Positions 45,809-56,099 of a stretch of DNA of 64,000 nt are shown here, in pieces. Position 1 is the first letter of the stretch. Each line of letters opens with the position of its first letter. The position numbers and the translations under genes were made by a program. A model generated the notes under the pieces. It did not search any database. It saw nothing but the letters and a program-made list of their open reading frames with translations, and was not told the DNA's origin. The DNA comes from Candidatus Gracilibacteria bacterium GN02-873 (lineage in GTDB: Bacteria; Patescibacteriota; Gracilibacteria; BD1-5; UBA2023): the NCBI GenBank assembly GCA_003260345.1, contig MORC01000001.1:62001-126000 (forward strand), in the 5' to 3' direction.

Positions 45809-46813
45809 ATGCAAAAAACTCTTTTGGTTACGGGTGGTGCTGGATATATTGGCTCGCATGCGGCGGTCGCATTTGCTCAAGCGGGTTACAAGGTAGTAAT
45901 TTTGGATAATTTTGCAAATTCTGGTCGCGAGAATCTCGATGGAATTGCAAAAATTCTTGGTCACGAGGTGGATTTTTTTGAGTGCGATATCACGAATCGT
46001 CGGGCTTTGGAATTGATTTTTGAAAAATATAATTTTGATGGTGTTTTGCATTTTGCTGGCCTCAAAGCGGTCGGTGAAAGTTGTGAAAAAATCGGAGAAT
46101 ATCATGAAAAAAATATTTTTGGAAGTATTGTTTTGTTTGATGTGATGGAAAAATTTGGCGTGAAAAAAATTATTTTTTCGTCATCCGCGACGGTTTACAA
46201 TCAACAGAATTTGCCGCCATTTACTGAAAATATGCCGACAGGAACAACGAATCCTTACGGAACGAGTAAGTTCGTAATTGAAAAATTGATCGAAGATTAT
46301 GTGGCGCACAAAAATTGGCAGGCAACTTCACTTCGATATTTTAATCCCATTGGTGCCCATCCATCTGGATTTATTGGGGAAATTCCGCGCGGTGTGCCAA
46401 ATAATTTATTGCCGTATATTTTTGATGTAGCGCGTGGAAAGCGAGAAAAAGTTCGCGTTTTTGGTGATGATTATCCGACACAAGACGGGTCGGGTGTGCG
46501 CGATTATATCGATATTAACGATTTGGTGGATGCACATTTGCTTGCGTACGAACATTTACAAAATGGGCACGAGATTTTTAATGTTGGCACTGGAAAAGGA
46601 ACGAGCGTTTTTGAGATGATTGCGCTGGCGGAGAAAATTTCTGACAAAAAAATCCCATACGAAGTGATGTCGCGCCGTTCTGGTGATTTGGCAATTGTAT
46701 TTGCATCCGCACAAAAAATTACTGAAAAACTTGATTGGAAAGCTAAAAATTCGGTAGAAGACGCAATTGCGAGTGGCTGGAATTTTATCCAAAAAATACA
46801 TCATGATTCCTAA
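45809..46813 (+). CDS. galE: UDP-glucose 4-epimerase
   Basis: A 334-residue NAD-dependent epimerase that interconverts UDP-Glc and UDP-Gal (or the N-acetyl forms), providing precursors for the adjacent glycosyltransferases. Motifs: VTGGAGYIGSHAA (NAD-binding), HFAGLKAVGES, SSSATVYNQ, the YxxxK pair in NPYGTSKFVIEKL, LRYFNPIGAHPSG and DGSGVRDYIDINDLVDAH. Length and order match GalE closely. The GT32 gene overlaps its last 11 nt. There is no TGA. Confidence 0.95.
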   Translation: MQKTLLVTGGAGYIGSHAAVAFAQAGYKVVILDNFANSGRENLDGIAKILGHEVDFFECDITNRRALELIFEKYNFDGVLHFAGLKAVGESCEKIGEYHEKNIFGSIVLFDVMEKFGVKKIIFSSSATVYNQQNLPPFTENMPTGTTNPYGTSKFVIEKLIEDYVAHKNWQATSLRYFNPIGAHPSGFIGEIPRGVPNNLLPYIFDVARGKREKVRVFGDDYPTQDGSGVRDYIDINDLVDAHLLAYEHLQNGHEIFNVGTGKGTSVFEMIALAEKISDKKIPYEVMSRRSGDLAIVFASAQKITEKLDWKAKNSVEDAIASGWNFIQKIHHDS

Positions 46814-47501
46814 AAAAATTCATTATTGTTGGTTCGGTGGAAAGCCAAAACCGCAAAAAGTGTTGGATTGTATAGCATCGTGGCGCCAATTTTTGCCGGA
46901 TTATACAATCATGGAGTGGAATGAAGAAAATTTTGATATTTATCAAAATCGATATGCGCGTGAAGCATATGAGGCTCAGAAATACGCATTTGTAAGTGAT
47001 TTTGCACGCCTGAAAATCCTTTTTGATGAAGGAGGAATTTATCTCGATACCGATATTGAAGTCATCCAGAATTTTGAAAATTTTTTGCATCACGGGGCTT
47101 TTATGGGTTTTGAATACGGAAAATTTTTAGCGACTTGTGTAATTGGTGCTGAGCCTCAAAATCCGATGATTTGAGATTTTTTGCAATTATACGAAAACAT
47201 TTCGTTTCAGAAAAATTCTAAAAATGATTATACCACCAATGTTGCGCGAATTTCAGATTTTTTGACGACACATTTTCCTGAGTTTCGCACTGATAATTCG
47301 TTTCAGATTTTGAATGAAAATTTTGCCATTTATCCGCAAGAATTTTTTTCGCCGATTGATGATTTTGGAAAAATATATTGTACCGAAAAAACTGTTACAA
47401 TTCATCATCACGAGGGTTCGTGGGCGCCTTGATATTTGAAAATTTTGTATTTTTTGGTGCCTCGGATCAAGCGCTTTCTACGATTTTTAAAAATATATTA
47501 A
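46803..47501 (+). CDS. Family 32-type glycosyltransferase (DXD, TcdA/Och1-like sugar-binding region)
   Basis: A 232-residue protein opening IPKKIHYCWFGGKP and continuing DYTIMEWNEENFD, SDFARLKILFDEGGIYLDTDIEV, the classic DXD region of the glycosyltransferase sugar-binding (GT32) fold that uses a UDP-sugar and Mn. Two TGA Gly codons (PMIGDFLQ and WAPGYLKI). HHHEGSW near the C terminus is also typical. It acts in the cytoplasm on a lipid-linked glycan. It overlaps galE by 11 nt and abuts the next GT2 gene with no gap. Confidence 0.9.
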
Positions 47502-48344
47502 ATGATTTTTTTCTATATCATCACGCCGACTTTTGAACGCCGAGAACTGCTTGCTCAAAATCTCAACTCCGTCGTGTCACAATCGTATCCGCATTTTTTA
47601 CATCTTGTGATTGATGATTCCAAAACAACGAATTCTTGGGATTTTTTGCAATCAATTGGCGAAAATTCGTGCCAAAAATTTTTCAAAAACGACACGAATC
47701 AATGAGTGAATTTTTCTCGAAATCGTGCGATTGATTGGGTGATGAAAAATCAAAATCAAGACTTTGAGAATTATATTATTTTTTTGGATGATGATGATTT
47801 TTTGTCAGAAAACACGCTGGCGGAAATGGCTCAAAACATTGAAAAAAATCCACAAAAGTGGATAGTGACAGAACGCGTGTATAAAAACGGAAATTCGATT
47901 ACAAAGGCAAAAAATGGAGAAGGAAAATATAATTATGTGAAGAATTTTTTGCTCTGACATCATTTTTCTGGTGACGCGACGCACTGGATTTCGACCGAAA
48001 TCCTTGGTGAAACACGATTTTTTCGAGATGTGAAAAACGGGGAAGAATGGGGTTTTTTTCTCGAACTTGCCACGAAAACCTATTTTTATTTTTTGTATCA
48101 TAAAAGTACGATTACAAGCGGTTATCTCGCAGATGGCCTAACACAACAGGCCTTTGCCTCAAAAATTGATTTGCCATTTCGGCGAAAAATGATGCGACGA
48201 ATGTGACGAATGATTCGCACCAATTTTCCTGGGATTTTCCCCACCAAATCAATACTTTTGTATATTTATTTTTTGCCAATTATTCACCCAATTTCCAAAT
48301 TTTCTCTCAAAATTATTCGAAAAATTCTTAAAAATTTTTCCTAA
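47502..48344 (+). CDS. Family 2 glycosyltransferase
   Basis: A 280-residue GT-A enzyme: opening FFYIITPTFERRELLAQNL, HLVIDDSKT, NDTNQGVNFSRNRAID (Gly is TGA) and FLDDDDFLS with the metal-binding Asp cluster. Further TGA Gly codons lie in LLGHHFSGD and RRMGRM. The C-terminal 60 residues carry hydrophobic and basic patches that may attach to the membrane. The first codon directly follows the GT32 stop. Its own stop overlaps that of the opposing GT4 gene by 3 nt (342-344 against 341-343), an end-to-end overlap with no terminator. Confidence 0.9.
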
Positions 48345-49267
48345 AAAAGATTTTTCCACGCATTTAAAATTTTTTCTTCATCAAAATTTTTCAAAATTGT
48401 TTGAGAAATTTTTTTATTATTTTCGGGGTTTTTTTGGATTTCGTTTATTATTTTTACAAAATCTTCGTCATTTTGAAACAATACTTCATTTTCAAAAAAT
48501 TCTTGAAATTGTGGAATTTTTTTGATACAAACGGGAACATGTTGCTGCATTGCTTCAAGAATCGCCATCGGAATCACATCCAGATTTGACGCATATACAA
48601 AAATTGAATTTTGCGCCATCAGCTCAAAAATCTTTTTTTTCGGCAAAAACCCGTGCCAAAATATCGTTCCAAAATGCATTTTTGGAAGATTTTTTTTGAC
48701 TTTTTCACGAAATTTTCCATCACCAAAAATATGGAAAATATACGATTTTTGCATTTTTTCAAGATTTTCAATAATTTCTAAAATTCCGCGTCATTTTTCC
48801 CAAAAATGAAAACTGGTAATCGTGAAAAATTCGTTTTTTTGAGAATTTTTTGAAATATTTTTTTGAGAAATTATCTCATCAATGAGATTATAAATGACAA
48901 CATTTTTTGATGAAGAAATCTCATTGGCAAGCCATTTTGATGGAAAAATAATTTCATCCGCAAATCGCATATTTTTTGGATACCAGTAAGTCAGGATTTT
49001 TCCAGGACTCAAAAATCCTTGTTCTTTGCAAAAATTTCCATGAATATTGAGGATGAATTTTTGGCATTTTGGACGCCACAAAAACGGCACACTGCTCACG
49101 ATGATATCGTTTTTGCGATTTTGAAAATGTAGCAAAAACCATTTTTTGAGAGAAAAATGATGCTCGCATGAAAAATTGAATTTTTGAGACAATTTTTTGC
49201 TGAGGTTTTTGAATAATTCTCACGGCCCGCCACCCTGTTTTCCCGATACGAAAAAGATTTTTAACAT
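48341..49267 (-). CDS. Family 4 glycosyltransferase
   Basis: A 308-residue GT-B enzyme. The N-terminal donor/acceptor part starts LKIFFVSGKQGGGPGELF, where the second Gly of the GGGPG loop is TGA. The C-terminal domain shows HIFGDGKFREKVKK, a FWHGFLPKKKIFELM segment, FVYASNLDVIPMAILEAM with the E-x7-E-like Glu, and PVCIKK. A second TGA Gly lies in FWEKGRGIL. It is one of four GT4 enzymes in the locus. Its start overlaps the end of the FkbM gene by 7 nt. Confidence 0.88.
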
Positions 49268-50169
49268 ATTTTTTCCTTGCTACAAAAAATGTCAACTTGC
49301 TCGCGTTTTGCGTACAAATTTTCAAAAAATTTTTGATTATTACTGATTGGTTCCAGCTTTCCGCGATAATCGATGAAATATAACAAAAACCCAATTTCTG
49401 TTAAAATATCCAAAATTTCTACGGATTTTTGCGCAAAATCGGCCGGATACAGCTTTTCATAAAAAGTTGGCGAATATTCAAAAATCATTTTGAGATGGTT
49501 TTGGGCAAGCAAATTTTTCATCCCAAGAATCGCGAAATATTCGTATCATTCAATGTCCATTTTGATTAAATCAATTTTTTCATCACGCAAAAAATCGTCC
49601 AGTACGATCGTTTCAATACTTTCGCTTTCGTTGCCAGAATGCAGATTTTCCACCAAACTTGAACCGCCCGGATTTGTTGGATTATAAAACAAATTTTTCG
49701 TCGTCGCCACATTGCTTGCAGCATACTGAATCGCAGAAATGTTGGAAAAATTGTTGAGCGCGATATTTTTGGTTAATTCCGAAAAATTTTTGGAACTCGG
49801 CTCGAATGCAAGGATTTTTCCGTTTTCGCCCACAATCTTCGATGCAAGCAATGAAAAATAGCCAATATTTGCACCAATATCAACGAAAGTATCTCATTTT
49901 TTCAGATTTTCCCGAATCAATTTGGAAATATCCGGCTCCCAAAAACCAAGATTTATAATTGTGTCATCAATCGTTTTTCCTTCGTGCAAATACATCCAAA
50001 ATCCTTCATTTGTACGCATTTTTATTTCATTTTTTTCTCAAAAATAGAGTTTTTTTCCGAGTTTTTGATGAAAATGATTGAGCTGTTTGAATGGAAAATA
50101 ATTGCCGAGCCCGCTTCCATAAAATGGACGAATACAAGTACTTATGGCTTTGTGAAGGGATTTTTTCAT
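49261..50169 (-). CDS. FkbM-family methyltransferase
   Basis: A 302-residue SAM-dependent O-methyltransferase of the FkbM type, often acting on surface sugars. Motifs: LKKGDTFVDIGANIGYFSLLAS (motif I, Gly after KK is TGA), GKILAFEPSSKNF, and LIKMDIEGYEYFAILGM (post I; Gly TGA). A further TGA lies in LYFGEKNEI. The N-terminal 60 residues (IRPFYGSGLGNYF) are typical of capsule-locus FkbM proteins. It sits between two GT4 genes with short overlaps, so methylation probably decorates the glycan made here. Confidence 0.9.
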
Positions 50170-50172
50170 AAT

Positions 50173-51213
50173 TTAGAGATTTTTAAAAATTTGTTCAAAA
50201 TCATGTTTCATATTTTGAAGGGAAAAATTGTGAGAATTTTTGGTTTTTGGAAGATTTTTTCAGTCAAAAATTTTTTTGAGATTTTCCGTCAGAGAAGTTT
50301 CGTTCGGTTCAAAAAGGGAAATATTTGGAATTTCGCGCGTCCCACCAACATCGCTCGCAAGCACCGTTACGCCTGAAAGCATCGCCTCAATTACGGTCGT
50401 AGGCAGTCATTCTTGCAAACTCGGATTCACGAAAATATCAATTTTTGGATAAAAATTTTGCAAAAGCCATTTGTGATTTTTTTTGCCCAAAAATTTCACG
50501 CGATGATGAATTCATAGATTTTTTACAAAATTTTCCCATTCTCATCGCATTTCTCACTCTCCGACGATTTCAAGTTCCCAAGGATATTTTTCAAGATTTT
50601 TGAGTGCTTGAAATAAAATTGTGAGATTTTTAAGCGAAACAAGCCGACCAACAAATCCGATTTTTGGAATTGGATTTTGAATTTTTTCTGGTTGCAAAAC
50701 CGAAAAACCGCGATAGATGACTGAGATTTTTTCCGCACGATTTGAAAAATTCTGAACCCAATTTTTCCCAGCTTCACTCACACAAACCACCCAGTCTGCT
50801 CGCCGTAAAATAATTTTCCCAATCGTCAGGTCAAATATTTTCGCAATATTTCGTATCCAAAAATTTCGATGAATCAAAAATCCTGTTCCGTGTTCGATGT
50901 GAAGATATGGAATTTTTTTTGCTTTTGCAATCAAGAAAACAAACCAAGTTGTCGGAGAAAAGCGAATATGTGAAATGATGATTTTGGTATTTTTGCGAGA
51001 AATCTTTTTCCAGATTTTCCAAAAATTCCTTTGCCAAAATTTTGGCACCGAACAATTTTGTACGGGCTCAAAAATTTCAAAATCTTTTCAACCTTCAATT
51101 GTTGTGATTTCGTTCGGGAAAATTTCATTTAAAATCTCGGCATATTTTTCCACTCAACCAATGTGTTCGAATGCAAAAGGCAAAATTTGAATAATTTTTC
51201 GTGAATTATGCAT
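50173..51213 (-). CDS. Family 4 glycosyltransferase (capsule/LPS type)
   Basis: A 346-residue GT-B enzyme. N-terminal: LPFAFEHIGGVEKYAE (first Gly pair partly TGA), then IPYLHIEHGTGF. C-terminal: KIGFVGRLVSLKNLTILFQAL, ELEIVGEGEM, VNPSLQEGLPTTVIEAM with the E-x7-E sugar-nucleotide motif and LASDVGGTREI. At least seven Gly are TGA. The stop is 4 nt from the FkbM start and its own start overlaps the preceding GT4 by 8 nt. The donor sugar is unknown. Confidence 0.9.
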
Positions 51214-52327
51214 ACTTTTGAAGGCTTTCTAAAATTTTTTTCCGGAAATTGCTGGTAGAAAATTCTCGTCCGCGCGCGATAATCTCGTGCTGATTAAGTG
51301 AAGAATTTTCGAATTTTTCAATAATTTGATTGAGGGCGTCCGGCGTTTGTGGTGTGAAAAAAAATCCAGTTTTCCCGTCAACTACGGTCTCAGTGGCACC
51401 CCCAACACCATAGGCAATCACGGGAGTTCCAGACGCCATTGCCTCAACAGGCACAAGCCCAAAATCCTCTTCAGGTGGAAACAAAAAAGCTTTCGCTTGT
51501 GCATATAATTCGTTACGCTTTTCTTTTGTAGGAGTAAAAATCCACAAAATATTAGACTTGGATTTTTCTTGTAATTCATGATACAAAAGATTATCCGTGT
51601 TGGTACAGAGAATGAGTTTTTTTCCGTTTTGATTGAAGGCATCAACCAAAAGATCGAATTTTTTGTACGGAATACATCGCCCAATTCCGAGATAAAAATC
51701 TCATTTTTCGCTTGTTGGTGAGAATTCCTCAGTTTTAATCCCTGGATAGATGATTTCTGAGTCGCGATGATAAAATCTTTCTATTCGATCCGCCGTTGTC
51801 CGAGAATTTGCCCAAAAAACATCAACTGCTGCCGCTGCTTCCAAATCCAGTTTTCGCATCCAATTCACCACTTTTGGAAGCAAAAATCTTGCGATTGGAT
51901 TGAGAATTTTCCCAAATTCCATCATTTTTAAATATTCGTCATAATGTGACCAATAATAGCGAATCGGTGTATGACAATACACAAAAACTTTCGTATTTTT
52001 TCACTTTTTCGCGAGCGCGACATTTTTGGATTCGGCGCTACTCGAACAAATCACGATATCAAAATCTGAAAAATCAAATTTTCTAAAAGCGTACGGCCGA
52101 AAAATCCCAGCTAATTTGTGCTTGCGACCAAAAAAAGGTATTTTTTGCAAAAAACTCGTGTGAATTTTACGTCATTCGAGCATTTTGTGCTTCATAAAAC
52201 ACACACTTGTAAAAATTTCTGCCTGCGGAAACATCGCAAGAAACTCTTCAATCACGAGTTCCGCACCTCCAAAATCAATGAGCCAATCCGCTACAATCGC
52301 GATTTTTTTGTCGTGCAAATGATTCAT
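51206..52327 (-). CDS. Family 4 glycosyltransferase (mannosyltransferase-like)
   Basis: A 373-residue GT-B enzyme: KIAIVADWLIDFGGAELV at the N terminus, FVYCHTPIRYYW, YHRDSEIIYPGI, YLGIGRCIPYKKFDLLVDAF, PEEDFGLVPVEAMASGTPVIAYGVGGA with the E-x7-E motif. Three TGA Gly codons: in MLEGRKI, in AKKGKNT and in SEKGDFYL. It is the first gene of the minus-strand arm, divergent from the next GT4 at 52441. The CHTP and YPGI motifs are shared with that neighbour, so the two may be paralogues that split a role. Confidence 0.91.
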
Positions 52328-52336
52328 AATTTTCAA

Positions 52337-52420
52337 AAATTTCCCTTATAATACGAGTTTTTTTGTTTTTGTAAAAATTTATTGTGAAAAAATTTGAAAA
52401 ATCCCAAAAAATCGTACAAT
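52337..52420. promoter_or_regulatory. Divergent promoters between two GT4 genes
   Basis: Minus strand: TTTACA then TATTAT with a 16-nt spacer (TATTAT at about 52341-52346). Plus strand: TTGAAA (52394-52399) and TACAAT (52415-52420), 15-nt spacer. Confidence 0.5.
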
Positions 52421-52440
52421 GCTCATAATTAACAGATTTT

Positions 52441-53568
52441 ATGACAATCAAAAAAATTGCTGTTTTGCACGACGCATTTTTGTATCGCGGCGGCGGTGAG
52501 CGCCTTGTAACCCTGATGGCAAAGGCATTAGACGCGGATTTGATTTCTGGATTTTTTTCAGAATGAAGTTTTGTGCCGGAAGAACTTGGATTTTCTGGAC
52601 AAAAAATTGCGCTTGGCAAGCCAGTTTTTAGAAAATGAATTCGTCATCTTATCTTGAAAAATCGCTTTCGCAAGGCCACCAAGTTGCTCAAAAATTACGA
52701 AACGATTATTTTGTCGGGCAATTGTCTCGATGTTTTGAGAAATTTTTCAAAAAAACCGAATCAAAAAATTTTTTATTATTGTCACACGCCACCGCGATAT
52801 TTGTTCGATTTTCGGGAAATGTATTTACAAAAATTTCCGAAAATTTTTCGTCCGATGATTTCGTATTTTTTTGATAAACAAGCCAAAAAATATATAGAAT
52901 TCCTTGATAAAATTGATCAAATTTTTACGAATTCTCAGAATACGCATGACCGATTGTTGCATTTTTGTGGGAAAAATTCTGAGATTCTCTATCCACCGAC
53001 TGATACGACGCGATTTTCGCCAGCTGATGCTAAAAATCCACTTCCGAATTTGCCAGAAAATTATTATTTGTCATTTTCGCGACTTTCTCCACCAAAGCGC
53101 GTTGGGCTCGTAGTTGACGCATTTTTGCAAATGCCAGACAAAAATCTCGTTTTCACGTATGGGAAAAACGATCCGCTCAAAGAAAAAATTTTGGAAAAAT
53201 GCCAACATGCGAAAAATATTTTCCCAATTCCTGCGCCGAATGATGACGATTTTATTCGGCTTGTGCAAAACGCGATTGCCAATATTTATATTCCGATCGA
53301 TGAGGATTTTGGGATGTCGCCGGTTGAGTCGATGGCGTGCGGCGTTCCCGTGATTGGTGTGAACGAATGAGGACTCAAAGAAACTGTTATTAATGGGAAA
53401 ACTGGGGTTTTGCTTCCTGCGAAAATTCAAGTTTCTGATATTATTGCGGGTGTGCAAAAAATTGATGAAAAAACCGCGCTGGCACTTCGTGAGAATTGCG
53501 TTCAGCGTGCAGAAAAATTTTCACTGGAAAATTTTATCGCCAATCTGAAAAAATTTCTTGAAAAATAA
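52441..53568 (+). CDS. Family 4 glycosyltransferase
   Basis: A 375-residue GT-B enzyme similar in plan to the divergent neighbour: IAVLHDAFLYRGGGERLV, FYYCHTPPRYLF, NSEILYPPTDT, YYLSFSRLSPPKRVGLVVDAF, DEDFGMSPVESMACGVPVIGV with E-x7-E, then NEGGLKETVINGKTG, where the first Gly is TGA 53368-53370. Two more TGA Gly are in FFSEGSF and FRKGIRH. It ends 21 nt before the WecG-like gene, forming a two-gene unit. Confidence 0.92.
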
Positions 53569-53589
53569 AATATAACTTTCGAAATATTT

Positions 53590-54399
53590 ATGAAAATTTT
53601 TAATATTCCGCTTTGGAATGGGAAATATCAGGATTTTTTGGAAATTATTAAAAATCCAACTCAAAAATCGCTGGTTTTCACACCAAATCCTGAAATTTTA
53701 TATCGCGCGCATTTTGATCAGGAATTTTTTGAGATTTTGCAAACGGCAACTTTTAATGTTCCTGATGCGAATGGCTTGTATGTGGCCGAGATGATGCAGG
53801 AAGGGAAAAGTTTTTTTGGCGCGTGCCTCAAAGTTTTTTTCAAAAAAAATACTGTTTATCAAAAATATGGTGAGCTCATCAAGGGTTCAGATTTGACGCG
53901 TGATATTTTGGAGTGGGAAAAGCCAAAAAAAATCCTTATCATTGACAGAAAAAATAGTGAACCTAAAAATGATTTTGAACGAAAAAAGGCGGAAATTCAG
54001 AAAAATCTGGGAGAAATTTTGGTGCAAAAATATCCGAATAATAAAATTTTTGTATTATTTGATGGCGAACAAAATCCTGAGCAAATCGCCGAAATCATCC
54101 AGCAAGAAAAAATTGATTTTGTGTTTTCGTGTATCGGAATGAAAATTCAAGAACAACGACTTTGTGAGGTTTTTGAATACCTGCCAGTCAATTTTCCGGT
54201 AGTTGGATTGGGAGTTGGTGCGTCCATTGATTTTTTGTTGTGACTTCAAAAACGCGCTCCAAAATTTTTTCAAAACTTGGGACTGGAATGGTTGTATCGC
54301 CTTATAATGCAACCAAAAATCCGCGCCAAACGAATCAAAACCGCACTAATCGATTTTCCTCGCCTTGTGAACCAAGAAATAAAAAATCCCTCAAAATAG
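53590..54399 (+). CDS. WecG/TagA-family glycosyltransferase
   Basis: A 269-residue family 26 glycosyltransferase that adds the second sugar (typically ManNAc or ManNAcA) to lipid-linked GlcNAc. Motifs: TPNPEILYRA near the start, VPDANGLYV, GSDLTRDIL, VFSCIGMKIQEQ, VVGLGVGASIDFL, and after the TGA Gly at 54241-54243 the family C terminus LQKRAPKFFQNLGLEWLYRL. With a WecA-like transferase (28353) and WecB (56100) in the same window, this forms the early steps of an ECA/teichoic-type glycan. It ends at TAG within a terminator. Confidence 0.93.
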
Positions 54400-54460
54400 A
54401 GGATTTTTGAAAGTATCATATACGGAAAACCGCCTCTCGTGAAGGAAGCGGTTTTTTTGG
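54380..54460. terminator. Two terminator hairpins between wecG and the 54495 gene
   Basis: The first, AAATCCCTC / GAGGATTTTT (about 54384-54408), ends the wecG unit. The second, AAAACCGC / GCGGTTTTTTT (about 54426-54459), has T-runs on both sides and can also end the minus-strand 54495 gene. Confidence 0.75.
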
Positions 54461-54494
54461 AAGGATCTTTGCCACCATTGTGTGGAGCATTGAT

Positions 54495-55085
54495 CTAGGA
54501 TTTTAATGCCATAATAGCAGCTTGCAACTTGGCTGTTCCACCAGTAGGATCAACCTGGTGGAAGGGCACGAAATATTTTTCGTACCCGCTAATGGACAGC
54601 AAGTTAATGATCACGATAGGCATCAGGATGTTCGGGAGGTCGTCCTCGCCGTCCGTGGTTTCCTGCGCCATGTAGTCAGTCAAAACCACAGATGTTACGG
54701 GATATGCCCACAGGCCTTGCGGCACCTTGTGGAAGAACGACGGCAAGCCAAAGCCTACCGAGCCAACAATGTCGGCTTCTTCGTTTAAGTTCTTTAGGTA
54801 TTCCTCCCGTCGATTGAAAACAAAAATCTCTTCCTCACAACGTATCACGGCTGCGAGAGAAACCCGAGTTTTATCGTCTTTACGGACGAAGGGATTCCCG
54901 TAGGAATCCCACCCAATTTCTTTGGCCCCCGCAACTAATCCAGTCAGTTTGACTGGAGCCTCTGCCAAATACTCAGGCTTGTTAGGTAGCAACTGATGGT
55001 CACTTTTCCAGTCGTCGGTTTTCAAGAGGTCAATAAGAATTTGGGTTGCGCCGGTAGTGACGCATTGGGTGAGGATTTTAGCCAT
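54495..55085 (-). CDS. Unknown 196-residue protein, Shine-Dalgarno-led and less AT-rich
   Basis: It has a strong AAGGAG ribosome site 7-8 nt before ATG, a 92-nt leader and a consensus promoter. The protein is soluble; the middle (AVIRCEEEIFVFNRREEYLKN ... LWAYPVTSVVL) mimics a small NUDIX-like or processing domain only loosely, and no Nudix box is present. It is more GC-rich than its neighbours with no TGA codon, so it may come from another lineage. It ends at TAG next to a terminator. It belongs with the other Shine-Dalgarno-led orphan genes (8072, 8375, 8688, 10791, 41382) in style. No family recognised. Confidence 0.65.
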   Translation of the reverse strand: MAKILTQCVTTGATQILIDLLKTDDWKSDHQLLPNKPEYLAEAPVKLTGLVAGAKEIGWDSYGNPFVRKDDKTRVSLAAVIRCEEEIFVFNRREEYLKNLNEEADIVGSVGFGLPSFFHKVPQGLWAYPVTSVVLTDYMAQETTDGEDDLPNILMPIVIINLLSISGYEKYFVPFHQVDPTGGTAKLQAAIMALKS

Positions 55086-55176
55086 GTTAGCTCTCCTTGA
55101 AGGTTCCTTAGAAAAAGCATACTCTCGAAAGCGTACGCTGTACTACGGTGCAGCCGTTACCGATTGTATAATTTGC

Positions 55177-55204
55177 ATTATAGTATATATTTTTATTTTG
55201 TCAA
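55177..55204 (-). promoter_or_regulatory. Consensus promoter of the 54495 gene
   Basis: On the minus strand, TTGACA (55199-55204), 16-nt spacer, TATAAT (55177-55182). The long leader contains the palindrome GCGTACGC. Confidence 0.85.
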
Positions 55205-55283
55205 GAGATTTTTTCACAATAATCTCAGTTTTTTGTTTTTATTGGGAAAGCTTGATATCATCGTAGTATACCAATAATTTTTT

Positions 55284-55636
55284 ATGACAGAAAATATCAA
55301 AAAAGAACTTTTTGTAGCAGAATTTTATACACTTTTTCATACAAAACTTGAAAATGCTCCTTCCAAAAATGAATTATCCGAGTTTTTGTCTGGAAAAATC
55401 GTGGATAAAAATTTCTATGCGCGCTCGTTTTGATTGGAAAAATTTCAGATTGGAATCATGCTTTGCTTTTCAAATTTTCTGATGATACAAAAAAACTTTA
55501 TAATGATTTTGTCAAAATTTTCTATCATCTCAACGATCCAAATTTTGCCATTTCCAATTTTGCGGCAGATTTTCCACAAACGCTTGATTTCGTGGTTTCG
55601 CGATTGGAAAAAGAAAAAATACTGCGAGACGCATAA
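55284..55636 (+). pseudogene. Unknown small gene with a -1 frameshift
   Basis: From ATG 55284, 49 codons read well (KKELFVAEFYTLFHTKLENAPS ... NFYARSF) up to TTT TGA at 55428-55433. After that the coding frame is one base back, giving LIGKISDWNHALLFKFSDD ... RLEKEKILRDA to TAA 55634-55636. The original frame downstream is poor in coding character. The joint lies in a TTTT run, so a one-base loss (real or a sequence error) is simplest; a programmed -1 shift is possible. The product would be about 117 residues, helical, soluble, family unknown. A terminator follows. Confidence 0.55.
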
Positions 55637-55666
55637 AAAAATTCTCAGAATCAAATTTGGTAAAAT

Positions 55667-55700
55667 AAAAAAATCCCTCAAAATAGGGGATTTTTTATCC
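55667..55700. terminator. Bidirectional terminator
   Basis: AAATCCCTC-AAAA-TAGGGGATTTTTT. It lies between the frameshifted gene and the opposing interrupted gene, whose TAA (55695-55697) is inside it. Confidence 0.8.
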
Positions 55701-56051
55701 TGTAATAGCCGTTTCTCCAACGATAATTCCATTTTCTATATCAACATGCAATTCTCGTAAAAATTTCATCGACTCCATCACCGAAAAGGGGTAGGGATTT
55801 TTTCGTGTCTTAATATTGAGCGTTCCTGTGAACTAATCAGTCAAAACGCACTTTTTTCATGAGAAAAAATATTCAACCCCAACGATGTTATTATAATTAA
55901 GATAAGCCTTGATATTTGTGAGAAATAATTTTCTGTCGCGAATCTCTCAGGTCCCATAATAACCACGCCAACAAGCCGTGCCTGGGAATTTTAATTCTAT
56001 ATTATTTTTCGTTAAAAATGAATTAAATGGCTCAGCGTACATTTCGTACAT
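55695..56051 (-). pseudogene. Unknown conserved-type protein interrupted by in-frame TAG
   Basis: ATG 56051 opens MYEMYAEPFNSF. Then comes TACWRGYYGTGEIRDRKLFLTNI, a pattern I associate with a small protein group of unknown function, found widely in bacteria, that has an ACWRGYxGxW-type core. TAG 55833-55835 falls in VLTD-stop-FTGTLNI, where relatives usually have a Trp (DWFxG), so TGG to TAG is the likely change. The frame stays open for 45 more codons to TAA. Two TGA Gly are in the first part. The presence of a good C-terminal part suggests recent loss or readthrough. Not transcribed with wecB. Confidence 0.6.
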
Positions 56052-56099
56052 CCGTCATTAAATCATGATTTTTTCTGGTGTTTGGCGCGTTATAAAAAA

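Noticed and set aside
55430..55636. A free-standing 68-codon gene starting at 55430
   Set aside because: There is no start context and the preceding 49 codons read as its natural N-terminal part, so a frameshift is a better account.
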